Below, in pieces: positions 22,381 through 31,650 of a DNA stretch of 64,000 nucleotides. The translations under genes were made by a program, and so were the position numbers. Where the stretch lies: contig CAJHNH020000237.1 of assembly GCA_905116865.2 (NCBI GenBank), forward strand, positions 116,470-180,469. Reading direction: 5' to 3'. Within the stretch, counting starts at the first letter, position 1. Each line of letters begins with the position of its first letter. A model generated the notes under the pieces. That model had not been told where the DNA came from. It worked only from the letters and a program-made list of their open reading frames with translations, and ran no database searches. The DNA is from Candidula unifasciata. Lineage: Eukaryota; Mollusca; Gastropoda; Stylommatophora; Geomitridae.

Positions 22381-22438
22381 GTGGGCAGTTTAGCAGTCCA
22401 CAGCTAGTCATTGACAGGCTTAATATGGCTTCTTGTAG

Positions 22439-22896
22439 AGATGAGTCTTTGGAAATGGGTAGCAACCAGCATTGCAGACTTGTCCTCCAGCTGCTCACAT
22501 TCATCTCAAGGCCATGATGATGGAGATATGGATGCCAGAAATACCTTGGACTTCAGCTCAGAAGACGATGATGATTATCACTTAGAGCTCCTGTCCCCCA
22601 AGGCAAGCAGCAAAAAGGATTTGAAACAGAGAAAGCAGCGAAGACAGCATTCCGATCTGAACCACGATGTTTCAACAGGCAACGGTGGCAACCCAGGTTC
22701 TACCAGCGAAGGGTCAGTTAAACCTGGCAAGACTTTGAGCAAGGATGCGAACAAGCTGGTCCCCAAAGAGACCTTGCAGGCGACATCGGACAGGTCAAAG
22801 GTGCATCGTGGGAAAAAGACAATAGTGGAGAACAGTGTTCCTGAAGAAGATGATGATGTACCAGCATCTGCTGCAGATCTTACATGTAAAGAAAAG
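22439..22896 (+). CDS. Penultimate-domain exon of the PHRF1/SCAF-type gene
   Basis: The upstream junction uses an acceptor TGGCTTCTTGTAG (ending 22438) with a branch-like TTAATAT; with donor G|GTGGGC at 22381 it makes a 58-nt intron that restores phase exactly (G + AG = Glu). The exon encodes an acidic, disordered stretch with HDDGDMD, FSSEDDDDYHLEL, a KQRKQRRQ basic patch and ends DLTCKEK at a strong donor (AAG|GTAAGA). The next exon starts in the same phase with [10 protein letters not shown]. With these joints all five segments total 6267 nt, a multiple of three. If the short intron is not real, the gene has a 1-base frameshift between 22411 and 22517. Confidence 0.75.
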
Positions 22897-23034
22897 GTAA
22901 GACTAATTGGGCATTGTAGCGTGAATGGGTTGTTATTGCTGTATTCATCATCTTTAGAGTCAGGTTGCTGCTCCTTCTTCGTGTCCCAGAGGAAGGTTCT
23001 GGTTGTGCATTGACCTCTGGACTTTGGGCTTGTT

Positions 23035-23160
23035 CTAGAACTGGAATTTTGCATGCAAATCCGTTTTACAGATCTGGCTCGTTTAATGCACGCTGTTGGT
23101 TCCTCTCTCGCAGATGCATTCTTTTTTAAAGGCAAGATTGCTGGGGGAGTAGTTAGTCTC
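23035..23160 (-). mobile_element. SINE-like family C, inverted fragment
   Basis: Complement of the middle of the family: GCATGCAAATCCG, ACAGATCTGGCTCG and CGCTGTTGGTTCCTCTC. Lies in the intron after 22896. Confidence 0.6.
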
Positions 23161-23224
23161 TCACCTAATTTAGGGCTCTAAAACCCACACGGGTAAAAGC
23201 AAGCTTGAATTATCAAAATTAGAG

Positions 23225-24655
23225 CACAAACTGGAAGCTACTAAGATATAGTTTTCATCTAATCTCATTGATTGCGAAGTCTAACTTTCATGTTTCCATC
23301 TGATCATGTTCCCATCTAAACTCTTTGATGGTGAAGTCATAACTTTCAAGTTTCCATCTAATCTGTATTTCTATCTGATCTAATTGATTGTGAAATCTAC
23401 CTTTCATGTGTCCATCTAATCTCATTGATTGTGAAGTCTGACTGTCATGTTTCTATCTAGTCTGTTTTTCCATCTAATCTCATTGATTGGGAAGTCTACC
23501 TTTCATATTTCCATCTAATCTCATTGATTGGGAAGTCTACCTTTCATATTTCCATCTAATCTCATTGATTGGGAAGTCTACAATAAAGATTGTACAGTCC
23601 CCACTGTGTGCCTGTCAAACAGGACCACAAACACCTGAGCACATTCTGCAGACCTGCCCAGTCTGCACACAGCTTTGAAAAGACACTTGGTCTCAAAAGC
23701 AAAGTGTGTAGAGCAAGCTATGGGAAACCATGAAGGATCTGCTGCTGATATGCGTGTTCATAGAGGCAACACCTCCAATGGTCTTATCTGAGCTTACGAA
23801 ACCGAACGCAAAGAAGAAGAAGATGTTTTTATCTAGTCTCTTGTCCCATCTAATCTCAATGATGGTGAAGTCTTAACTTTCATGATCCTTCTAATCTGTT
23901 TTTCTATCTGATCTCATTGATGGTGAAGTTTAACTTTCATGTCTCCATCTAATCTATGTTCCTATCTATTCTCATTGATGGTGAAGTCTAACTTTCATGT
24001 TTCCATCTAATCTCATTGATGGTGAAGTCTGACTTTCATGTCTCCATCTAATCTCATTGATGGTGAAGTCTGACTTTCATGTCTCCATCTAATCTCATTG
24101 ATGGTGAAGTCTGACTTTCATGTCTCCATCTAATCTCATTGATGGTGAAGTCTGACTTTCATGTCTCCATCTAATCTCATTGATGGTGAAGTCTGACTTT
24201 CATGTCTCCATCTAATCTCATTGATAGTGAAGTCCAACTTTCTTGTCTCCATCTAATCTCATTGATGGTGAAGTCCGACTTTCATGTCTCCATCTAATCT
24301 TATTGATAGTGAAGTCCAACTTTCTTGTCTCCATCTAATCTCATTGATGGTGAAGTCCGACTTTCATGTCTCCATCTAATCTCATTGATGGTGAAGTCTG
24401 ACTTTCATGTCTCCATCTAATCTCATTGATGGTGAAGTCTGACTTTCATGTCTCCATCTAATCTCATTGATGGTGAAGTCTGACTTTCATGTTTCCATCT
24501 AATCTCATTGATGGTGAAGTCTGACTTTCATGTCTCCATCTAATCTCATTGATGGTGAAGTCTGACTTTCTTGTCTCCATCTAATCTCATTGATAGTGAA
24601 GTCCAACTTTCTTGTCTCCATCTAATCTCATTGATAGTGAAGTCCAACTTTCTTG
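23225..24655. repeat. 41-bp minisatellite, interrupted by a LINE 3' end
   Basis: Units read CATTGATGGTGAAGTCTGAC followed by TTTCATGTCTCCATCTAATC and T. The left part (23225-23580) is degenerate with mixed unit lengths; the right part (23850-24655) is regular and nearly identical. The two parts are separated by a LINE fragment at 23579-23828. It occupies most of the intron between 22896 and 24963. Confidence 0.9.
23579..23828 (+). pseudogene. LINE RNase H C-terminal end inserted in the minisatellite
   Basis: Similar to 37835-38015 in the same orientation (ATAAAGATTGTACAG, TGCCTGTCAAACAGGACC, GACCTGCTGCTGA-like text). Encodes a C-terminal zinc-knuckle pattern (CACQTG...EHILQTCPVC). Only the end of the element is present, so it is a 5'-truncated insertion that split the 41-bp array. 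Confidence 0.7.
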
Positions 24656-24962
24656 TTTTCATGAAGAAGCCTCCAGGTGCGAAGAAGACTATCAGCAACA
24701 AATGTGTCATGTCTGGTGTAGGTAAAGAACCGCTGTCAGGTTCACAGAGGACAGGAGGACAGATATCTCCAGAAGAGTTTATTTGTGCTGCCCAGCGTGG
24801 CACAGGATGCAGCATTTTGTTTTTTAAATGCTAGTGAGGGTCCGAAAAAATTAATAATGAAGGTCTCTTTTTTTATTTTTTTATTTGAAATGTTCAAATG
24901 TTCCAGCATGTTGCATCGATAAACTTCTTGCTGAACCTAACAGTGTCCATTATCCTCTTCAG

Positions 24963-25091
24963 TTCATGAAGAAACTGTACTTCCAGGAGAGAGTAATTGA
25001 GGAGGTGAAGATGGCAGTCAAGCCATTCTATATCTCCAAGAAGATCACCAAAGAGCAGTACAAAGTAATCCTCCGCAAGGCTGTTCCGAAG
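24963..25091 (+). CDS. Exon with first half of the PHRF1/SCAF C-terminal helical domain
   Basis: Exactly 43 codons between a very good acceptor (CCATTATCCTCTTCAG, ending 24962, with CCTAAC as a likely branch point) and a donor (AAG|GTCTGT). The residues include [31 protein letters not shown] and ILRKAVPK, which match the pattern of the C-terminal domain shared by PHRF1, SCAF1 and SCAF11 (KKLHxQERxVEEVKxAxKPFYxxKxITKxEYKxIxRKAV). This domain is linked in that family to the RNA polymerase II C-terminal tail and pre-mRNA processing. Phase 0 on both sides. The frame also runs back to 24885, but joining there would break phase. Confidence 0.9.
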
Positions 25092-25177
25092 GTCTGTTGT
25101 TGTTTCTGTGTTCTCTGTAGTCACTTGATGTGACTTCTCCTGTCACATTTTATAGGACTCTAAGAATGAATGTGAAA

Positions 25178-25476
25178 ACCCCCGTGTGGGTTCCGGGGCC
25201 CCATTGTGGGGAAAACAAGAATAGACCCACTGCCTCCCCAAAAGCATGTTGTAAGAGTCGACTAATTGGGGAGCTTTCTTTGAAGTCAGAGTGCATCTGC
25301 CGGAAAGGCAAGGAACCAACAGTTTGTATTCAAGAGAATGAGATCTGTAAAACTGATGCACACGCAACACTCAGGATCTGGAACAGGACTGCAGTCTAGA
25401 AGTGGACGAGCAACCAGAACTTTCCCCCAGAGTGTACAGCTGGTGAACGCGAAGAAGAAGAAGAAGAAGAATGTGA
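25178..25476 (+). mobile_element. SINE-like family C, fullest copy, with (GAA)n tail
   Basis: About 300 bp from CCCGTGTGGGTTCCGGGGCC to a GAA-repeat tail at 25450-25472. Landmarks: GGGGAAAACAAGAATAGACC, GTAAGAGTCGACTAATTGGG, GAAGTCAGAGTGCATCTGCC, GGCAAGGAACCAACAGT, CGCAACACTCAGGATCTGG, GGACTGCAGTCTAGAAGTGG and an AGCTGGTGAACGCGAAGAAG end. At least a dozen copies or fragments occur in this window, which makes it the most abundant dispersed element here. A tRNA B box is not clear. Located just after the exon ending 25091. Confidence 0.8.
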
Positions 25477-25799
25477 AATGGGTGAAAGAGAAATGGACAT
25501 CCTAGTTCCATGAAATAGCAATACATCACCATTAGAGTATCTTTAACATGTGTGTATTTACCAGTGATATTGAGTTTGATGATGCCATTATTGATGAAAT
25601 GCCAATAGTGCCAGTTGCAACCTGATTAGAAGTCTGCTTATGTCTTCCCCTGTGTGTTAAATATCTTCCAAAACATATACCTCCCACCACCCTTTCTAAC
25701 TGTATTAGTCTTTCAGTGTATGGATTCTCCGTCTGTTCTGTGGCACAGTCCATTTGATCCAGAGAGCCTTCACTGCATCCACACTATCATAAAGACCCC

Positions 25800-25832
25800 C
25801 ACCACCCCCCCCCCCCCCCCCCCCCCCCCCCT
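25800..25832. repeat. Poly-C tract
   Basis: An almost uninterrupted C run of about 30. The frames that cross it read Pro or Gly runs and are not genes. Confidence 0.9.
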
Positions 25833-25929
25833 CCCCATCCAGAGGAGCGGCAGCCTGCTCATTACTCCACACACTCGAATGTCCTGGACAGAAATCCATA
25901 ATATGCTCCTGATTTGAGTCTTATCGAAC

Positions 25930-28050
25930 AATGCAAGCCACTGCCAAGTGTGGTCCCTGTTCTGTCCTCAGCAGATGTGAACATTCAGCAAGCCAACCCA
26001 GATGACTGTGTCATCTTGTGGCATATATTAGCTCCTGAAATGTGACTTTCCAGTATCTGTCATGGGACCATCTTTTGGTTTGATTCTGGTAAATGATTAG
26101 TGACACTACACTCAGACATCTCCGGCAGCTACAAAATTTTCTCAATACAGAATGCTGCAATACTGGAGAAATTTGTGGCAAAAAGATTGACTTACGACTT
26201 GTAACTGCTTGCTGAGTTCCCACCCACACTTGGAGGGTACAGGGTGAAAAAAGAGACTTTGTTTCAGTGCTGCAGTCTTTACCTACAATGATAATGAAGG
26301 ATTTCAGACATAAAAGATGCCTACAGTAAAGTACCATGTGAATATCTGATGCACCTACTGCTTAAACTATATGTTTAATGGTGTGATGGTTCCAATGACT
26401 GTGTCAGTCCTTTAAAGGCATCAGTGACACGGTTCTCTTTAAACAATCACATCTTCAAGACGGACTTACCAGAAGTGAAAATGGATGATAATCAGAACCA
26501 ACGTGATGACATATCTCGGGGTGAGGTTTGATCGCAGCTTGTCATTGAAGGAACATCTATCTTCAGTGAGGGTTATGGCTGCTTCCAGTATTGAGCAAAG
26601 ACTACTAATACTACTGTTCTATCGACTGGGCCTTTCCCCCTTTGAATATGGCCGAACCATCCTCATTGTCAGTGCTACACAGATTGAACGACTTGAAAAG
26701 GTGCAAAATGAAGCCATGTGCATTATTTTGGGATGTTCAAGAGACGCGTCCTGTGTATCAGTGAGATGTCTACTTGACTTTTCAACTATGAACCAAAGGA
26801 TCAGGATCTGGAGAGCTCAGGCATACCTTGAAGTATGCGCTGATAAGAAACACCCACTGCATCAAGCGCTTTTCAGTAACAAGGAGAAAGAAGAGGAAAA
26901 AATCATGGCTAGGTCGGGCAGAAGATATTATCAAGCAAATATGCAGCCTTACCGACATCATCCCTGGTGCAGAGTGGATACCCATGCCTCATGCGTTTAT
27001 TTGTACATTTTCCTGTATTGCCACACTGAACAGGGGATGCAGGGAGCAGAATCCTGTTGCTGTCAATGCAGAGGTCAACGCTTTCATCAGTGAAAATTCA
27101 GACAAGGCAGATGTACTGATCTACACAGACGGATCCGTTATATGCCAACAAAGAAACGCATGGGCATTCACAGCACGCTCAGAGAGCAGAACAGTCAAAG
27201 TAACCAATGCACGCCTTCTCCATGACAACCAGCAGTATGATGATGGAGATGATGGTAGTAATGCAAGCGTTTGTCTGGCTCGAAGCGCAGAACTAAACCC
27301 CCCTTATGTGTGCTCAGTGTTTCAATTAGTTTGATTAGGAGGGTTCAGGTAGCTTTTGATCCATAGGGTTCAGGTAGCTTTTGATCCATAGGGTTCAGGT
27401 AGCTTTTGATCCATAGGGTTCAGGTAGCTTTTGATCCATAGGGTTCAGGTAGCTTTTGATCCATAGGGTTCAGGTAGCTTTTGATCCATAGGGTTCAGGT
27501 AGCTTTTGATCCATAAGGGTTCAGGTAGCTTTTGATCCATAGGGTTCAGGTAGCTTTTGATCCATAGGGTTCAGGTAGCTTTTGATCCATAGGGTTCAGG
27601 TAGCTTTTGATCTATAGGGTTCAGGTAGCTTTTGATCCATAGGGTTCAGGTAGCTTTTGATCCATAGGGTTCAGGTAGCTTTTGATCCATAGGGTTCAGG
27701 TAGCTTTTGATCCATAGGGTTCAGGTAGCTTTTGATCCATAGGGTTCAGGTAGCTTTTGATCCATAGGGTTCAGGTAGCTTTTGATCCATAGGGTTCAGG
27801 TAGCTTTTGATCCATAGGGTTCAGGTAGCTTTTGATCCATAGGGTTCAGGTAGCTTTTGATCCATAGGGTTCAGGTAGCTTTTGATCCATAGGGTTCAGG
27901 TAGCTTCGATGCGAAGGCAATAGCTCGAGTCATTACAGAAGTCCACTGCATGAAGTCACCTTTATTTTCATTCCTGGATATGCGGGTGTCGTTGGAAAAA
28001 AGGAGCTGATAGGTTGGCAGGATCCGCTATCACTACTTCGCTACGTGAAT
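25930..28050 (+). pseudogene. Degenerate non-LTR retroelement (RT and RNase H) with an internal minisatellite
   Basis: On the sense strand of the intron between 25091 and 29412. Near 26307-26372 an RT motif A-like KDAYSKVPCEYLMHLLLKL is readable. 26485-26870 gives an RT thumb/connection block (MTYLGVRFDRSLSLKEHL, RLLILLFYRLGLSPFEYG). About 27080-27170 is the start of RNase H with the first catalytic Asp in LIYTDGSV. The following part is very close to the intact copy at 42755-43543. It is interrupted at 27338-27905 by a 25-bp tandem array, then resumes at 27908 with the helix and the degraded GYAGVVG...ELIGWQDPLSL counterpart of PGHAGVDGNERADRLAGSA. Many stops and frameshifts. Confidence 0.8.
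27335..27908. repeat. 25-bp minisatellite, about 23 units, inside an RNase H pseudogene
   Basis: Units GGGTTCAGGTAGCTTTTGAT+CCATA, almost identical; single variants are an extra A near 27513 and CCATA to CTATA near 27612. Both flanks match consecutive RNase H codons of the copy at 43090-43140, where the sequence GATCCGGAGGGTTCAGGCAGG occurs only once, so the array grew out of that segment. Confidence 0.95.
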
Positions 28051-28067
28051 GCAACCATTCTGGCCAA

Positions 28068-28282
28068 TATTGTTGCATTCTGGCCACCGGAACAGTAATC
28101 TGTCTTCTCTGGTGCCGCAACAACAGGTGCCGCATTCTGACCTCTCCAGATCTACTAACGTGTAAAATAGTTCTGATTGTCAATTCTTGCATGATCCCAG
28201 CAGTATACATCTAGAATGATTGGGCCCTTTCTAGGGCCACCCCCCACAGTACCCCAGTTGGAAATTGTCCGATTGCACACAG
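28068..28282. repeat. Dispersed repeat, copy 2 (partner at 1924-2152)
   Basis: Same landmarks and orientation as 1924-2152 (TTGCATTCTGGCCACCGGAACA, GTATACATCTAGAA and CCCTTTCTAGGGCCAC). Directly follows the RNase H remnant. Confidence 0.7.
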
Positions 28283-28413
28283 TTTCACACAAACAAATTA
28301 CAAAACAGCAACAACAAAAATAAAAAAACTCCAAAACATCTACAACTGGCCTTAACCCCAACCCGCCTAGGTCCTCCTCCTCAGCAAAAAAAAAAAAAAA
28401 AGTAGATAACACA

Positions 28414-28698
28414 TTGCAACAACACCATCTTTTAGGTTACTGTATTGTAACAAACGGCCACGCCCTTAGAATGGATAAATCAAGACTTCCTTACCAAGCC
28501 CTCATTTGGACACCACAGGGGAAAAGATCTCGTGGAAGACCAAGGGAAACCCTACGTAGAACTATCATCAGGAAAGGCTCACTCATGGGCCACTCAAACA
28601 TCCAAGACCTACAACAGATTGCAACGAACCGCCATGCATGGAGAGTCATGACCTATGCCCTATGTGCCGCACTCGACACAAGAGGAAAGACTAACTAA
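28414..28698 (+). pseudogene. LINE ORF2 C-terminal tail
   Basis: Open for 94 codons with the usual end motif of APE-type LINE ORF2 proteins: GKRSRGRPRETLRRTIIRKG, then QDLQQIATNRHAWRVMTYAL. It stops just before an ACTAACTAACTA tail at 28688-28700, a typical short-repeat 3' tail. No catalytic domains, so a 5'-truncated insertion. It is in a host intron. Confidence 0.7.
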
Positions 28699-28794
28699 CT
28701 AATTGTAACAAAAACTGCATCCTCCAGATTGCACCAGCATATGAAAAATGCACACCAAAAAAAAAAAACAGCACAAGCAGCACACTAAACTGAA

Positions 28795-28925
28795 AACTGC
28801 ACAGCACAAAACTGCACAGCACAAAACTGCACAGCACACTGCACAGCACAAAACTGCACAGCACAAAACTGCACAGCACAAAACTGCACAGCACACTGCA
28901 CAGCACAAAACTGCACAGCAAAAAA
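28795..28925. repeat. 15-bp tandem repeat
   Basis: Units ACAGCACAAAACTGC, some shortened by five bases. It lies in a dispersed repeat shared with 6880-7015, where the unit occurs about once. Cys-rich frames on the minus strand are artefacts. Confidence 0.85.
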
Positions 28926-29182
28926 AAACGCCAAATTACTACACTATACAACACACTATAAAATATTAGACTATCCCTTGGCCTGCGGATTTCCCTTATT
29001 TGTGGTGAATTATTGGGATTGAACCAAAAAATACCTTGTTAGGTTCTGTCAAATATATCATGTCTGATTCTCTTAAAAAATATGTTATTTTTTAATCTGT
29101 TGTGTTTAGTTCTGTCAAATGTACCATCTTTTGGTCTGTCATAAAATATACAAAGTTTGGCTCTCTCAAATATACCATGTTT

Positions 29183-29411
29183 GATTCACAGATATATTGT
29201 GTTTGATTCACAGATATATTGTGTTTGATTCACAGTTATATTGTGTTTGATTCACAGCTATATTGTGTTTGATTCACAGCTATATTGTGTTTGATTCACA
29301 GCTATATTGTGTTTGATTCACAGCTATATTGTGTTTGATTCACAGCTATATTGTGTTTAATTCACAGCTATATTGTGTTTGATTCACAACTATATTGTGT
29401 TTGATTCACAG
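29183..29411 (+). repeat. 22-bp minisatellite ending at the acceptor of the last exon
   Basis: About eleven units of GTGTTTGATTCACAGCTATA+TT. The authentic acceptor GTGTTTGATTCACAG|GTGTGT at 29411/29412 is the final, partial unit. Most upstream units keep the TTCACAG, but the unit next to the real site reads TTCACAAC (29383-29390), so it has lost its AG. Confidence 0.9.
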
Positions 29412-29606
29412 GTGTGTCATAACAGAAAGGGAAACATCAACCCCCAGAAGATACTGCAGCTGGTGGAGGCCTATGTCAAGAGAATGATCAAAGGTGGAGG
29501 TGGGAAGAAGCAACATCGTGCAGGGGAAAGACACAAACCCAAAGACAAGAACATTTCCGCTTCTGTGAAGCACAGTGGAGACCGCCTGTTTAGTTTGGTC
29601 AGATAG
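29412..29606 (+). CDS. Last exon of the PHRF1/SCAF-type gene
   Basis: The 65-codon exon, including the TAG stop at 29604-29606, starts after acceptor TTTGATTCACAG and continues phase 0 from 25091. It reads VCHNRKGNINPQKILQLVEA then YVKRM, the second half of the family C-terminal domain (usual form ICHSxSGEINPxKVxxLVxAYV). A basic tail with KGGGGKKQHRAGERHKPKDK follows and the protein ends SLVR. In known members the protein stops soon after YV, so this tail of about 40 residues is somewhat long. No clear AATAAA was found in the following few hundred bases. Confidence 0.9.
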   Translation: MCHNRKGNINPQKILQLVEAYVKRMIKGGGGKKQHRAGERHKPKDKNISASVKHSGDRLFSLVR

Positions 29607-29742
29607 TGTTTACTGAAAGTGGGACTTTTAACTAGGATGCCCCTGGTGGACCTCACACTTCAGTCCTTCAACTTTGGTTGTGGCAGTTGTTTGGTTGTAG
29701 CAGTTGTTTGGTTGGCTACGGGAATAGGTGGGTAGGCGGCTG

Positions 29743-29760
29743 GGGGGGGGGGGGGGGGAT
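29743..29760. repeat. Poly-G tract
   Basis: G run of about 17 in the presumed 3' untranslated or downstream region; Pro/Ser frames on the minus strand are artefacts. Confidence 0.85.
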
Positions 29761-29895
29761 AGATAGATAATAGTTTTTTGTTGGTTGGATGGTTGACTGT
29801 GTTGAGCGGTTGAATGATTGATTGTTGCAAAGTTTGCTTGTTTCCACAAAGATTTCCCAGAACATCTGTTAAATGTTTCCTTACAAACATAAAAA

Positions 29896-30178
29896 CTCCC
29901 CATGTGTGTTCCACTCCCTTCCCCCCTGTTATGGGTAGCAAGAATAGGTCCGCTGCCTCCCCAACAAGCATGTCATAGAAGTCTACTAATTGAGGTCTCC
30001 TTCAAAGTTGGATTGCATCTGCCCGAGTGGCAAGGAACAACCAACTGCGCACAAATTAGCCAGTAAAACGGATGTACACACAAAACTCAGGCCCTGGCAC
30101 AAAGCCAAAGTCTAAATGGACGAACAACCAGGACTTTCCACCGGAGCTTACAGCCGGGGAACGAAGAAGAAACATCAA
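29896..30178 (+). mobile_element. SINE-like family C, copy
   Basis: Diverged copy with CCCATGTGTGTTCC, GCAAGAATAGGTCCGCTGCC, CCCCAACAAGCATGTCATAG and GAACGAAGAAGAAAC at the tail. Confidence 0.65.
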
Positions 30179-30394
30179 ACATTTTCATAAAAACTTATCT
30201 TTTGGTTTTTGGATTGCAGTACGAGAGTCACACCATGAAAGAGGTTGGGGCCTCACTGCATGATATTCCTAGAGACAACAGTGGTAGACTGTAGCCTTCC
30301 TTCATTGAGGAGATGGCACACACATGTTTTTAAAAAAAGGGGGGGGGGGTTTAAACATAATATATTACTGATTACATAATCGTGTCAGCTGATG

Positions 30395-31650
30395 CCCTAG
30401 TGATAATACTGTCTTGGAGGTTACTGTACTGTAACATTACTGTCTTGGAGGTTACTTTATTGTATGCATACAGTCTTGGAGGTTACTGTACTGTAACATT
30501 ACTGTCTTGGAGGTTACTGTACTGTAACAATACTGTCTTGGAGGTGACTTTATTGTATGCATACAGTCTTGGAGGTTACTGTATTGTAACAAAACTGTCT
30601 TAGAGGTTACAGTATTGTAACAAAACTGTCTTGGAGGTTACTGTATTGTAACAAAACTGTCTTGGAGGTTACTATATTGCAATAATACAGTCTTAGGGAT
30701 TGCTGAATTGTAGTAAAACTGTCTTGGAGATTACAGTATTGTAACAATATTATCTTGGAGGTAACTGTATTGTAATAATACTATCTTGAAGGTTACTGTA
30801 TTGTAACAATACTATCTTGGAGGTAACTATTGTAACAATACTATCTTGGAGGTAACTATTGTAACAATACTATCTTGGAGGTAACTATTGTAACAATACT
30901 ATCTTGGAGGTTACTGTATTGTAATACTATCTTGGAGGTTACTGTATTGTAACAATACTGTCTTGGAGGTAACTGTATTGTAACAGTACTGTCTTGGAGG
31001 TAACTGTATTGTATCAGTACTGTCTTGAAGGTTACTGTATTGTAACAGTGCTGTCTTGGAGGTAACTGTATTGTAACAGTACTTCTTCTTCTTCGCGTTC
31101 ACCAGCTGTAAACTCTGGCGGAAGGTTCTGGTTGCTCGTCCACTACTGAACTGCAGTCCTGCTCCAGAAGCTGAGTGTTGCGTGCAGTACTGTCTTGGAG
31201 GTTACAGTATTGTAGTAAAACTGTCTTGGAGGTTACTGTGTTGTAACAGTACTGTCTTGGAGGTTACTATATTGTAACAGTACTGTCTTGGAGGTAACTG
31301 TATTGTAACAGTACTGTCTTGGAGGTTACTGTATTGCAACAGTACTATCTTGGAGGTAACTGTATTGTAACAGTACTGTCTTAGAGGTAACTTTATTGTA
31401 ACAGTACTGTCTTGGAGGTTACTGTATTGTAACACTACTGTCTTGGAGCTTACAGTATTGTAGTAAAACTGTCTTGGAGGTTACTGTATTGTGACAGTAC
31501 TGTCTTGGAGGTTACTGTATTGTAACACTACTGTCTTGGAGCTTACAGTATTGTAGTAAAACTGTCTTGGAGGTTACTGTATTGCAGTAATACTGTCTTG
31601 GGGATTGCTGTATTGTAGTAATATTGTCTTGGAGATTGATGTGTTGTAGT
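30395..31650. repeat. 31-bp minisatellite, about 38 units
   Basis: Units ACTGTCTTGGAGGTTACTGT+ATTGTAACAAT with shortened variants (GAGGTAACTATTG) forming a run at 30815-30900. Interrupted at 31083-31187 by an inverted SINE-like fragment. Leu-rich and Gln-rich frames on both strands are artefacts. Confidence 0.95.
31083..31187 (-). mobile_element. SINE-like family C, 3' fragment inserted in the 31-bp array
   Basis: Starts with the complement of the GAA tail (TTCTTCTTCTTCGCG), then CACCAGCTGTAAACTCTGGC and TGCAGTCCTGCTCCAGAAGC. CAGTACT occurs on both sides and could be the target duplication, although the array itself contains this word. Confidence 0.75.

Noticed and set aside
21659..22504. 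281-codon hydrophobic frame on the minus strand and a 156-codon shifted frame on the plus strand
   Set aside because: Shadows of the 27-bp coding repeat.
24885..24962. Upstream extension of the exon that carries the PHRF1/SCAF domain
   Set aside because: The frame is open, but the acceptor at 24906 would not keep phase with the donor at 22896, whereas the acceptor at 24962 does and has a better pyrimidine tract.
28691..28969. Cys-rich and Gln/Lys-rich frames, resembling a small secreted peptide
   Set aside because: Translation of a 15-bp tandem repeat (ACAGCACAAAACTGC).
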